NCBI GenBank assembly: GCA_963682025.1
Contig: OY821518.1
Location: 14,952,922 to 15,016,921 of the forward strand
Direction: 5' to 3'
DNA: 64,000 nucleotides
Origin: Cordilura impudica
Taxonomy: Eukaryota > Arthropoda > Insecta > Diptera > Scathophagidae
In this document: piece by piece, positions 1 through 11,699 of the stretch
How positions within the stretch are numbered: position 1 is the first letter of the stretch
Layout: each line of letters begins with the position of its first letter
Notes under the pieces: generated by a model
What the model was told of the DNA's origin: nothing
Seen by the model: only the letters and a program-made list of their open reading frames with translations
Databases searched by the model: none
Made by a program: the position numbers and the translations under genes

Positions 1-632
1 AGGCTGTGTTTTACTTTTCCTGAAATCAAGTTGTTGCGGATGAAACCTTATTGAATTGGCTCAGCGTACACAACTAGACACGTAGACATTTTTTCATTTA
101 CCATAAAGATATTCTAGTTATTTGTGATGAGAAAATTACAAAAGGAAAAAACTTGACATCAAATGTTAGTAAAAAAAAAAAAAAACAAATATCATATGAA
201 AAGTTATTGGAGCTTATTATACGATTTTATATGAATTTTTGTTTATATATATTGAAGTAATTTCTTTGATGTTTATTATAAGGCTTAACGGTAACACAAT
301 TTTGTTTTTTTCATATATATCTTATTACAAAATTGCCATAAGTTTTAATTTGCAATTATCAAATGTTGCAGAAAATGAGGAATAAAATAAGGCAATTTAA
401 TAATGCAATTCATTGAATTTCGGTAAGATTAATTTACTCTTAAATCTTCCTCTTAATCTACAGTTAATCGCATCACTGGCTCACCGACTTTCGCTGTTGT
501 ATGATAAAATTACCATTTATATGTCTAAGTATTAAAATAATAACTCGAAAATACATTTTCTTAAATCAAAAATCATATTTTCTTAAAAGAGTAACTTTTT
601 TCAAAAATTAAATTTGACCTCAAGCCTTTTTA
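1..632. other. AT-rich stretch, nothing recognised
   Basis: No open frame, repeat family or RNA structure could be supported here. It is AT-rich sequence with short poly-A and poly-T runs leading into the first family A repeat. Confidence 0.5.
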
Positions 633-1363
633 ATATACGATCTATACCATGGTTTAGAGACCCTATCTCTTCGGTCCAACTAATTGGATATAGAAAATAA
701 GCATAAACCAAATTTCAGTGGCATTGTTATTAAATTTTTTGGCTGCAGATATGAAAAAGTTCATATCGGGCATTATATTTATATGGGGACTAGGTAGAAA
801 AATGGACCGATCCTGACCATATTTGGTAAAGTCACTTAAATTTTGAAAAAATGTATACAAACCAAATTTTAAAAAACTCTGTGCAATATATTTGTTTTTT
901 GATAGATTTAAGTGAAAATCGGGAAGCAGCTCTATATGAGGCCTATGACTAGGAATTGTCCTATAGGGATTATTTTTGGACTACTGTTTAATGGATATCA
1001 TAAACACGTACAAACCAATTTGACTGAGATCTATATGATAATTTGGATCTTGTGGCAATTTGTGTCGATTTCATAGGGGTCATATGTGTGGGGACTAGGT
1101 CTGAACATGGACCGAATATCACCAATTTCAATAACGTTCATCCTATGGCCCGTAGAAGCTTATATACCAAATTTTGTTAAAATATATTCATATTTGCTAC
1201 CTGTAGTTTGATAATAAAGACACACAGACGGACGGACGGACATCGCAAATAAAATATGGGTCGGTAATAATAAAATATGGGTCTAGGTCAAATATTTTTG
1301 GTAGTTAGAAACAGCAGCACAAAGTCATTATACCGAAACCACATAGTGGTATAGGGTATAAAA
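633..1363 (+). mobile_element. Family A interspersed repeat, copy 1
   Basis: Non-coding interspersed repeat found again at 13978, 26438 and, inverted, at 43584. Shared landmarks in order are CTATACCATG near the left end, a block of short conserved stretches, GACGGACGGACGGACATCG near the right third, GGGTCTAGGTCAAATATTTT, and a right end reading GTGGTATAGGGTATAAAAA. The left end (GATACCCTATACCA in copy 2) is roughly the inverse of the right end, so the family has imperfect inverted termini. In this copy the first ~50 bases, including the terminal palindrome of copies 2 and 4, are missing or decayed. The superfamily is not identified; similar CGGACGGACATCG repeats are common in fly genomes. Confidence 0.75.
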
Positions 1364-1938
1364 AATGATATTTTTCTTGGAAAGGTACCCATTTTTTTCA
1401 AATTAGCTTTTCATTACCATTTTTTTTTTAAAGTACCTCCTCATAGAAAGTAACTTTTCTTAACAAAAAAAAAATTTTCATATAAAACCAGCTTTTCTAA
1501 ACAACGTTAATTTTCTTAAAAGAGTACCTTCTTTTTGTTAAAAAAGTACGTTATGTTAAAAAGGTACCTTCTGTTAAAAAAGTACCTTCTATGCAAAACT
1601 ACCTTATATTCAAAAGTACCTTATGTTAAAAAGTAGATTTTCTTCAAAAGTATTTAAAAAAAATATATTTTCTTAAAAAAAGTACATTTTGTAAAAAAGT
1701 ACCTGTTATTAAAAAGGTACCTTTCTAAAAAAGTAAATATTCTAAAAAAGTACTTTCTTACAAAGTTAATTTTCTTAAAAAGGTACCCTTTCTTAAAAAA
1801 GTATATTTTCTTAAAAAAGTACTTTTCTGAAAAAAGTTAATTTTCTTTAAAAAGTACATTTTCTTAAAAAAAAAAATAATATCCTAAAAAGGACAGTTTC
1901 TAAAAAAAAGTACGTTTTCTTAACAGAGCTTATTTTCT

Positions 1939-3440
1939 GAATATATTTAATATTCCCCAAAAAAGTATATTTGGTGAAAAAAGTACCTTTCTTAAAAAAG
2001 TAACTTTTGTTAAAAAATCAAATTTTCTTACAAAAGTAGTTTTGCTAGTAAATTTACCTCTTCTAAAAAAGTACTTTTACTTAAAAAAGTACCTTTCTTA
2101 AAAAAGTATATTTTCTTAAAAAAGTACTTTTCTTAAAAAAGTTAATTTTCTTTAAAAAGTACATTTCCTTTAAAAAAAGTTGATATCCTAAAAAGGACAG
2201 TTTCTTAACAAAGTACGCTTTCTTAACAGAGCTTATTTTCTGAATATATTTAATATTCCCCCAAAAAAGTACATTTGGTGAAAAAAGTACCTTTCTTAAA
2301 AAAGTAACTTTTGTTAAAAAATCAAAGTTTCTTACAAAAGTAGTTTTGCTAGTAAATTTACCTCTTCTAAAAAAGTACTTTTACTTAAAAAGTACCCTTT
2401 CTTAAAAAAGTATGTTTTCTTAAAAAAGTTTTTTTCTTAAAAAAGTTAATTTTCTTTAAAAAGTACATTTCCTTTAAAAAAGTTGATATCCTAAAAAGGA
2501 CAGTTTCTTAAAAAAGTATGTTTTTTTAACAGAGCTTATTTTCTGAATATATTTAATATTCCCCAAAAAAGTACATTTGGTGAAAAAAGTACCTTTCTTA
2601 AAAAAGTAACTTTTGTTAAAAAATCAAATTTTCTTACAAAAGTAGTTTTGCTAGTAAATTTACCTCTTCTAAAAAAGTACTTTTACTTAAAAAAGTACCT
2701 TTCTTAAAAAAGTATATTTTCTTAAAAAAGTTAATTTTCTTTAAAAAGTACATTTCCTTTAAAAAAAGTTGATATCCTAAAAAGGACAGTTTCTTAACAA
2801 AGTACGCTTTCTTAACAGAGCTTATTTTCTGAATATATTTAATATTCCCCCAAAAAAGTACATTTGGTGAAAAAAGTACCTTTCTTAAAAAAGTAACTTT
2901 TGTTAAAAAATCAAAGTTTCTTACAAAAGTAGTTTTGCTAGTAAATTTACCTCTTCTAAAAAAGTACTTTTACTTAAAAAGTACCCTTTCTTAAAAAAGT
3001 ATGTTTTCTTAAAAAAGTTTTTTTCTTAAAAAAGTTAATTTTCTTTAAAAAGTACATTTCCTTTAAAAAAGTTGATATCCTAAAAAGGACAGTTTCTTAA
3101 AAAAGTATGTTTTTTTAACAGAGCTTATTTTCTGAATATATTTAATATTCCCCAAAAAAGTACATTTGGTGAAAAAAGTACCTTTCTTAAAAAAGTAACT
3201 TTTGTTAAAAAATCAAATTTTCTTACAAAAGTAGTTTTGCTAGTAAATTTACCTCTTCTAAAAAAGTACTTTTACTTAAAAAAGTACCTTTCTTAAAAAA
3301 GTATATTTTCTTAAAAAAGTTAATTTTCTTTAAAAAGTACATTTCCTTTAAAAAAAGTTGATATCCTAAAAAGGACAGTTTCTTAACAAAGTACGCTTTC
3401 TTAACAGAGCTTATTTTCTGAATATATTTAATATTCCCCA
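1939..3440. repeat. 589-bp higher-order repeat within the 18-bp satellite
   Basis: The non-canonical landmark GAATATATTTAATATTCCCC recurs at 1939, 2242, 2545, 2831, 3134 and 3420. Spacings are 303, 303, 286, 303 and 286, so a 589-bp dimer (303+286) is repeated in tandem. Alternate copies also share private variants such as an extra C after the landmark at 2242 and 2831. This indicates recent tandem duplication of a 589-bp block, much younger than the divergence between single 18-bp units. Confidence 0.85.
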
Positions 3441-5621
3441 AAAAAGTACATTTGGTGAAAAAAGTACCTTTCTTAAAAAAGTAACTTTTGTTAAAAAATC
3501 AAATTTTCTTACAAAAGTAGTTTTGCTAGTAAATTTACCTCTTCTAAAAAAGTACTTTTTCTTAAAAAAGTACCTTTTCTTAAAAAAGTTCCTTCTATTC
3601 AAAAAGTACATTCTTTTTAAAAAGTACCTTTTGTTAAAAACTACCTTTTCTTCAAAGGTATTTAAAATAAATATGTTTTCTTAAAAAAGTACATTTTGCA
3701 AAAAAAAGTTCCTTTTATTAAGAAGGTGCCTTTTCTAAAAAAGTTAATTTTCTCAATAAAAATGTCACATTTTTAATGAATAATCTTTTCTTAAAAATTT
3801 ACTTTTCTTAAAAAAGATAGTTTTCTTTAAAAAGTACAATTTCTTAAAAAAGTACCTTTTCTTAAGAAAGTACCTTCTATTTAAAAAATACCTTTTATTA
3901 AAAAGTACATTTTCTTCGATGGTATATAAAATTAATATATTTTTTATATGTATTTTTTTGTGTGTATTAAATAATTTAAGTTTTTTTAATTGGTTTGATG
4001 ATAGTTAAATAAAAAAAAGAAAAAAAAAAATTATATTTTTTTTAAGTCCATTTTGTAAAAAAAGTTCCTTTATTAAAAACGAACCTTTTCTAAAGAAGTT
4101 AATTTTCTCAACAAAACTATCACTTATTTAATGAATTATCTTTTTTAAAAATTTAATTTTCTTAAAAAACTTAGTTTTCTTTAAAAAGTACATTTCCTTT
4201 AAAATGTTAGTTTCCTAAAAGGTATGTTTCCTTAAAAAAGTGCATTTCCAAAAAATTACCATTTCTTAAAAAAGTACGTTTTCTTAACAGAGCTAATTTG
4301 CTGAATATATTTAATAATCAAAACAAGTACATTTTCTTAAAAACTTACTTTTTCTAAATAAGTACTTTTTAAGAAAAGATACCTTTTAATCTTTTCTTAA
4401 AAAGTGTCTATTTTAAAGCATATTTTTTTCTCAAAAAAGTTCTTTTTCTCGAAAGTAAATTTTCTTAACACATTATGTTTTCTTAAACAAGTAAATTTTC
4501 TTAAAAATTTAATTTTCCTTAAAAAAGTTAATGTTCTTAAAAAAGTGCTTTTTCATTAAAAATAAAAAAAGTACATTTTTATCAAAAAGACACATTTTCT
4601 CAAAAAAAAAAAAAAACGTAATTTTCTTAAAAAATACCTTTTCTTAAAAAGTATCTTTTCTTAAAAAAGTATATTTCTCAAAAATTACATTTTCTTAAAA
4701 AAGTACCTTTTCTACAAAAAGTAAATTTTCTAAAAAAAGTATCTTTTCTTAAAAAAGTTCATGTTAAAAAAAGTACCTTCAATTAAGAATGTACCTTTAC
4801 AAAAAACGTTGCTTTTCTTAAAACAGTAACTTTTCTTAAAAATTTACTTTTCCTAAAAATTATTTCTTCCAAAAAAAGTTAATTTTCTTTAAAAAGTTCA
4901 TTTACTAAAAAAGAAAATTTTCTTAAAAAAGCATATTATCTAAAAAAGTAATTTTCTTAAAAAAGTATGTTTTTTTTAACAAAGCTTATTTTTTGAATAT
5001 ATTTAGTATTGCTGAAAAAATTAAATTTACTTCACAAAGAACCTTTCTTTAAAAAAGTTACTTCTTCAAAAAGTTATTTTTTTTTTAAAAGTATCTTTTC
5101 TTAAAAATTTACTTTTTCTAATAAATGCACATTTTCTAGAAAAGTACTTTTTCATAAAAAAAGTTAATTTTCTTAAAAAGTTTTTTTTTTTTTAAATAGT
5201 AGGTACATTTTGTTAAAAATGGAACTTTTTCTCAAAAAATAAATTTTCTTGAAAAGGTACGTTTGCTTAATGCAGATTTTCTTAAAAAAGTTAATTTTCT
5301 TTAATATTTAATTTTCCTTAAAGAAGCAAATTTTCTTAAAAATATACATTTCAGTACATTTTGTTAAAAAAGTACCTTTTATTAAAGAGGTATCTTTTCA
5401 AAAAAAAAACCTTTAATTTTCTTAAATAATTTTCTTTAACAATTTTCTTAAAAAATTTTTTAAAACAGTATCTTTTCGTAAAAATTTACTTTTTCCTAAA
5501 AAGTTAATTTTTTTTAAATTAATTTTTTCAAAAAGTACATTTTCTCAAAATAGTATATTTTCCACAAAAGTTATTTTCTTAAATAAGTTTCTTAAAGCTT
5601 CTTTTCTCAATATATTTAATA

Positions 5622-6103
5622 GTCCTCAAAAAAGTACATTTGGTGAAAAAATTACCTTTCTTAAAAAAGTAACTTTTGTTAAAAAATCAAATTTTCTTAC
5701 AAAAGTAGTTTTGCTAGTAAATTTACCTCTTCTAAAAAAGTACTTTTTCTTAAAAAAGTACCTTTTCTTAAAAAAGTTCCTTCTATTCAAAAAGTACATT
5801 CTTTCTAAAAAGTACCTTTTGTTAAAAACCACCTTTTCTTCAAAGGTATTTAAAACAAATATGTTTTCTTAAAAAAGTACATTTTGCAAAAAAAGTTCCT
5901 TTTATTAAGAAGGTGCCTTTTCTAAAAAAGTTAATTTTCTCAATAAAAATGTCACATTTTTAATGAATAAACTTTTCTTAAAAATTTACTTTTCTTAAAA
6001 AAGATAGTTTTCTTTAAAAAGTACCTTTTCTTAAAAAAGTACCTTTTCTTAAGAAAGTACCTTCTATTTAAAAAATACCTTTTATTAAAAAGTACATTTT
6101 CTT
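5622..6103. repeat. ~480-bp dispersed duplicate of 3435-3915
   Basis: From the ACATTTGGTGAAAAAA landmark onward this segment follows 3435-3915 almost base for base, including irregular units such as the TTCCTTCTATTCAAAAAGTA stretch and the AAGGTATTTAAAA run. Part of the array was therefore copied about 2.2 kb away without the rest of the higher-order block. Confidence 0.8.
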
Positions 6104-7549
6104 ATTAATTAATTAATCTTAAATTAATTTCTTCAAAAAGTACATTTCCTCAAAATAGTATATTTTCTATAAAAGTTATTTTCTTAAATAAGTTTCTTAA
6201 AGCTTCTTTTCTGAATATATTTAATATTTCTCAAAATAGTAAATCTACTTCACAAAGTACCTTTTCTTAAAAATGTGACTTTTTAAAAATTTACTTTTTC
6301 TAAAAATTTTCTTGTTCTAAAAAAGTGCTTTTTCTTGAAAAAGTGATTTTTTTTTAAAAAGTATCTTTTCTCTAAAAAGTGCCTTATTTTTTCTCAAAAA
6401 AGTATTTTTTCTCAAAAGTAAATTTTCTTAAATATTTAATCCTCCTTAAAAAATTAAATTTTCCAAAAAAGGACCTTTCTTTAAAAAAGTACATTTTGTT
6501 AAAAAAGTACCTCTTCTTAAATAGGTACCTTTTCAAAAAACGTTAATTTTCTTATACATTTTTCTTGAAAAAGTAACTTTTCTTAAAAATTTACTTCTTC
6601 CTAAAAAGTTAAATTTCTTTAAAAAGTTCATTACCTTAAAAAGTACATTTCCTTAAAATATTATATTTTCTAAAAAAGTCCTTTTCTTAAAAAATACATT
6701 TTCTTAACAAAGCATCTTTTCTAAAAATATATCATTAAAAAGTACATTTTCTCAAAAAAGTTCATATTCATAAAAACTTTCTGTTTCTAAAAATTTTACT
6801 TTTTCTTAAAAAGTACTTTTTATTAATACAGTTAATTTTCTTAAAAAGTATATGTTCTGAAAATAGAACATTTTGTTAAAAAATAACTCTTTCTCAATAA
6901 AGTACATTTTCTTAAAAAAGTACGCTTTCTTAACAATGCTTATTTTCTGAATATATTTAATATTCCTCAGAAAAGCAAAATTTCTTAAAAAAGTACCATT
7001 CCTTAAAAATACCCTTTTCTAAAAACAGTAATTTTTCTTAAACAAATTGCATTTTCTTCCAAAAGTACCTTTTCTTAAAATATATTTTTCAAAATATCTA
7101 CTTTTTCTAAAGAAGTGCTATTTCTTAAAAAAGTTAATTTTCTTAATAAGTATCTTTTCTTAAAAAGTCAAGTTTGTTAAGAAAGTAGTTTTTCACAAAA
7201 AAGTAATTTTCTTAAAATTCACATTTGCTTGAAAAGGTTCATTTTCTTAAATATTTAATTTTCCTTAAAAAAGTAAATTTTCTTAAAAAAACCTTTTCTC
7301 AAAAAAGTGACTTTGTTTTTAAAAAAAAAGTACATTTTCTTAAAAAGTACTTTTTCTTAAAAAATAGCTTGTTCTAAAAAAGTTGTTTTTTCTTAACAAA
7401 AAGTAAATTTTCTTGAAAAAGTATATTTTTATAAAAAAAGTTCGTTTTCCAAAAAACTAAATTTTCTTGAATATCTAATTTTCCTTGGGAAAGTAAATTT
7501 TCTTAAAAAATGCGTTTTCCTAAAAAAATACCCTTTTAAAAAAAATATT

Positions 7550-8061
7550 TTTATAATATTAATAGGCGGTTTCTTGTGACCGATGTTTTGTTAAACAGTT
7601 TTATCCCGATTTTGACCAAATGTATATTATTTGAAAGATTTTTTTTTATCGCTCTCCACCAGATTTACAGATTGTGATTCTTTTTTATTTATTGGGAGTA
7701 AAATTCATTTCAGTTGCTACTAACACACATAAAATTATACAATGCTCTGTGTGTGTGTTTATTAAATTTGTTAATGTATTTGCAAAACAAAAAAATGAGT
7801 TTGTTTTCTTCATTCCCAATAATAATTGTGTTGAATTGAAATATAATTTTGGACACAAACCATTCGCAATAATAATTGCGTCGAATTGAAAAATAATTCT
7901 GGACATAAACCATTCACAATAACAAAATAATTTTGGACATAAACCAATAACGCAGTCGATATTTAAAAAGTGTTGAATTGTGAATTGTCTTATAAGATAA
8001 TTTTTAAAAAAAAAAATTTGCTAGAATTCGCACTCGAATTTCGAGGGCTGGAATCTGCTAC
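7550..8061 (+). mobile_element. Helitron-like family B, copy 1 (long variant)
   Basis: Matches the B family from the TATAATATTAATAGG left end to the right end TCGAGGGCTGGAATCTGCTA. The canonical terminal bases are slightly altered (TT for TC, CTAC for CTAG). It is longer than other copies because of an internal ~60-bp unit, present two to three times, around 7815-7945 (ATAATTTTGGACA...AACCATTC). It sits inside the 18-bp satellite, which continues on both sides, so it inserted after the array formed. Confidence 0.75.
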
Positions 8062-8440
8062 TTTCCTTGAAAAAGTATATTTTCTTAAAATAGTAAATTT
8101 TATCAAAAAAAGTATGTTTTCTCAGACAAATTAATTTTCTTTCAAAATTAAATTTTCTAAAAAAAGTACATTTTCTTTAAAAAGTAAATTTTCTTAATAA
8201 AAGTACATTTTCTTTGCAAAGATCGTTTTCTAAAAATGACTCATTTTCTAAATTTTTTTTTTTAAAGGAACATTTCCTTATAAAAGCAGCTTTCCTAAAA
8301 AAATGATATTGACTTGCAAAATTACCTCTCCTTAAAAAAGTATATTTTCTTAAAAAGTACCCTTTCTTAACAAAAATTAATTTCTTAAAAAGTACATTTT
8401 CTTAAAAAACTATCTCTTCTTAAAAATTCCTCAACTTAAG
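8062..8440. repeat. 18-bp satellite, continuation
   Basis: Resumption of the TTTTCTTAAAAAAGTA-type array directly after the B insertion; degenerate units with no further higher-order structure seen. Confidence 0.8.
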
Positions 8441-8892
8441 TAGATTTTGAACAAGTTTTTTTTGTTGGGCATATCTGCATTTAGGGTAATGAATTGCATT
8501 ATAAATTGAACGAATATATTTTATATTTAAAAATTCGTATTTAAAATTTAAACTTTTACATATTTTTAACCTTTCTTTCTATCATATTTAAACGTTCGCT
8601 CTTGCAGAATGAAATCGTTAATTATGTTTTTATGGTGAAATAATGAGAAAAAGAAAAATGAAAGAGATTTCAATATCAAAAAAAAAAATTTTTTTTTTTC
8701 GCTGTTTTCATTATCTTAATTAGTAAAAGCAATCACGACATCAGTATTTTTATTTTATATTTTTTGGCACTTTCGTTTCATGGTCTGTTAATGTGTGTTA
8801 AGTGAATATTTTACCTAAGGCATAAAACATACCTTTAAAGTTTATCGTTAGGTTTTGAAATTTCTTATGTTATGTTACATTTTTAATGATTA
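8441..8892. other. AT-rich stretch, nothing recognised
   Basis: AT-rich DNA with a poly-A/poly-T palindrome near 8678-8700. No frame or known repeat could be supported. Confidence 0.4.
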
Positions 8893-9100
8893 AAAATGTA
8901 AAAATTAACATTTTTTGATGTTAATTTAAGAGATTTAAAATGTATCATACTGGTAGGGTTTATCAAAAAAAAAAAAAAAAAAACAATATTTATAAAATTT
9001 ATATTCTTAAGCCCTAAGAGTATGTTTAATTTTTATGCTCATTAACTTCAAATGTTAAATTAACAGACATTAACAGAGAATGACAAGTGTGATTGAAATA
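8893..9100. mobile_element. Fold-back family D, copy 1 (degenerate)
   Basis: The right half reads AAGCCCTAAGAGTATGTTT, then CAAATGTTAAATTAACAGAC and TAACAGAGAATGACAAG, the inverse complement of the left half of D copies 2-4. Its own left half is decayed. D elements are ~210-240 bp and consist almost wholly of two inverted arms. Confidence 0.5.
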
Positions 9101-9111
9101 TTAGCTTATAC

Positions 9112-9348
9112 GGTTATTCCATATGTTTTGTCACTTTATGTTAAGGTATTTCAAGTTAACATTTAATTTTAAGCAGTTTAAAAGTAAATCATACTTTTAG
9201 GGCTCAATAAAAAATTGGAAAATATAATTTTGTAGCATGAAATATAACTTTTTAATTATTAAGCCACAGAGATATGTTTTATTTTTATACTGGCCTTAAC
9301 AGAAGGAGACAAAAGTTATAGAATAATAACATTAGGAGAGTTTTTTTA
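9112..9348. mobile_element. Fold-back family D, copy 2
   Basis: The left arm starts GGTTATTCCATA and includes GTCACTTTATGTTAAGG, AAGTTAACATTTAATTTTAA and CATACTTTTAGGGCTCAAT. The right arm carries the inverse order and complement, ending ACAAAAGTTATAGAATAATA. It lies only a few bases after copy 1, so the two may form a tandem pair. No coding capacity is visible; the family looks like a small hairpin MITE. Confidence 0.6.
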
Positions 9349-11060
9349 ATCACGATAACAGATCGTTGTAAAATATACAGAATAAGCATGTTAATTGGGT
9401 GATTTTCTTTTAAAAATATTTTTGTACTAATATTACATTTTTGGCTTCATCTGATATTAATTTTTAAAGTTTTAAAAAGTTTTACCGTATCGTTCTTTGC
9501 ATTAATTATGCATAACCAAGGTTGAAAGAAACAAAGAAAAAAAAAACAATGATATAAAAGATTTGCTTGCGTATGCCACGCATTTCCATTTTCGGTATAT
9601 TCTTTAAGGTGCTCAAGTTGTCCTTAAGCAGTCATTAATATCAAAGATTCTTTTGAAGTACTATAGAATAATTAAAACCGTCTTGCATCGAAAAGACATA
9701 TTTATAAAATACATATTTTCATAGAGAAAAATACATTCCTTGGAAGTAGTACATACATATATTTTGATTGTTACCAGCAATTTTTTTTTTTTGCTACACT
9801 TGACATACATACACACTTTTGGTGTTTGTTACACCTTTTGGCTTATTCACCTTTATATACATATATATTTTTTTATATTCCACTATATATTTATTAAAAT
9901 TCGAAGATGAATGTGACACTTGAGTACCTTAAGCCAACAACGGAAAACTTTGCGAGGTCTTTTAAACTTTTTATTGCATTTTGCTTACAAAAAAGGTTTT
10001 TGTTATAATAGTGTTTGCAACTTTTTCACATAGAACAAACACATAAGGTTTAACCTTTTAAAAAAAAACATGCAAAGGAATCATTATAATCAGCATAGTC
10101 TTCATAAAAGTAGTTAAAGTAATGAGTTTGTTTGCAGAAATCTTTTGCTTCGCTGCTGCTTTAAGAACATAACTCCAAGTAGCACAAAAATTATGTTTAT
10201 GATTATAAAAAGCAAATTGTTTCCTAGCAAAAATAGCGAAGAACTAAATTCTAATTGTGTAAACAAAAGTAAAACAAAAACTCCTACCTCCCCATAAGTA
10301 CTTTATGTATAAAAATAAAATATCAAATGGGCATGAGAGAGTCTAAGCCAATGGAAAGCAACTAAATTTGAAAATAATTTCTTAAGACTGGTGCTGACAA
10401 CTCATAGTTAAAAAAAATAATTAAAAGAAATAAATTATGGCCAATAAAGTAAATGTTTGTTTATGTTTTTTTTTTCACTTGGGAGCAGAAAACTTAAAAC
10501 ACAAAACTAATTAATTAACATAGTTTAGTATTTCTTTATTTACAACTTAAGGGGCATAATAAGGACAACAAGAACAAATGAAATGTAAATTACGAACCAA
10601 AATGAATTCGAATAACATCACGTATAATATAAGAATGTGGGTCATACGAAAAAGCGTAAGTGTAGCAGTATAGATAATTTTATACTAGCAGAATGTTATA
10701 TTGTCATATATTTTTATGTCTAAAGCCTGTCAGGTACATAGTAATAGCGTACTTTCATTAGCGGATAACGAATTCGATGTAATTATGTGAATGTTATGTC
10801 TTCTGCGAAGCTAAAATTGAAATCATACGGTACTGATTCTTTAAAACACTATCATAAATGGGCGTCAGCTTCAAAGCCCGTGTAACAATTCTAAATATGT
10901 ATAGCAATGCTAAATTTATGTATAGTTACGGTCATCACTGATACACAGACTCTGGGATTACGTATGATTATTATTTCTATTCATAAATAAAAATACAACT
11001 CATACGTCTTATTTTATATAAATGGAGTTTTGTATGTTGTACGTTTGTTTGTGGTTTATA
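9349..11060. other. AT-rich intergenic DNA, no gene recognised
   Basis: No open frame over 60 codons and no recognised repeat family. A small hairpin with arms ACGTATGA/TCATACGT lies near 10960-11005. The rest appears to be unique, AT-rich spacer as far as can be seen by eye. Confidence 0.4.
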
Positions 11061-11695
11061 GGAGACTACTCCAGTGGACCGACCGTCTTAAAATTTGTAC
11101 AGTAGGTAAATGCCTATCCGAAGGAAAAATAGGCCATATTTTTATTGGATTTCCCTTATAAAGTGAATTTTTCTCATCTAATTTTAACATATATCTGGAG
11201 TACTACGACAGCAAGAGTTCTGAAACAAGGTACATGTACATAATAAACTAATTTCAAGAGTTGCGGAAAAATGGGCATCCACCATACAAAGCAAATATTT
11301 AATGTAATATATCTAGAGTACTGTAGCAGATAAGGTCTTGGGACTTAGTGTGAGTTCATTAGTTATTAATGTGAGTAGTCCGTTAAAATGGACGAAATCG
11401 GGCCTTTGTGTAAGCTCGTAAGATATCAACGTTAGTACTCGGAAAAAATGGGCAGGATCAGATCAGTGGGTGTGGTACCCCCCATACAAAGTGAATATTA
11501 AATGTCATATATCTGAAGTACTGTAATAATGAAAGCCTTGGAACTTTGTCACACTTCATGAGTTATTAATGTGAGTAGTTTGACAAAAAGGTGCGATATC
11601 GGATCAATGGGCGTGGCATCTCTTATACAAAAAAAATATGAAGTACTATGAAAATGTCAGTCTTGAAACTTTTGACAAGTACATTAATTGCCTAA
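11060..11695. repeat. Diverged irregular tandem repeat
   Basis: Phrases recur in the same order: ATATATCTGGAGTACT / ATATATCTAGAGTACTG / ATATATCTGAAGTACTG at about 11188, 11307 and 11507, with GAGTTATTAATGTGAGTAGT, a CGATATCGGATC-type phrase, GGGCGTGG and ATACAAAG in between. Spacing is irregular (about 120-200 bp) and copies are clearly diverged, so this is an old tandem repeat or the tandem part of an unrecognised transposon. Confidence 0.6.
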
Positions 11696-11699
11696 CGCA

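Larger units (their letters stand above)
1370..7549. repeat. Degenerate ~18-bp satellite array
   Basis: Some 6.2 kb made of variants of a ~16-18 bp unit, core TTTTCTTAAAAAAGTA with AC or CC added. Homogeneity varies: 1.9-3.6 kb is strongly structured, and 3.7-7.5 kb is much more degenerate with odd unit lengths. Because the unit is often 18 bp, frames on the minus strand stay open for up to ~70 codons and would encode Phe/Lys-rich six-residue repeats; this is a by-product of the period and not evidence of a gene. The array is split by a Helitron-like element at 7550 and resumes at 8062. Confidence 0.9.

Noticed and set aside
3223..5832. Minus-strand frames encoding Phe/Lys six-residue repeats
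   Set aside because: They arise because the satellite unit is often 18 bp; units drift in length elsewhere and destroy the frame.
10960..11005. Hairpin ACGTATGA...TCATACGT
   Set aside because: Only 8-bp arms and no family support; likely by chance in AT-rich DNA.
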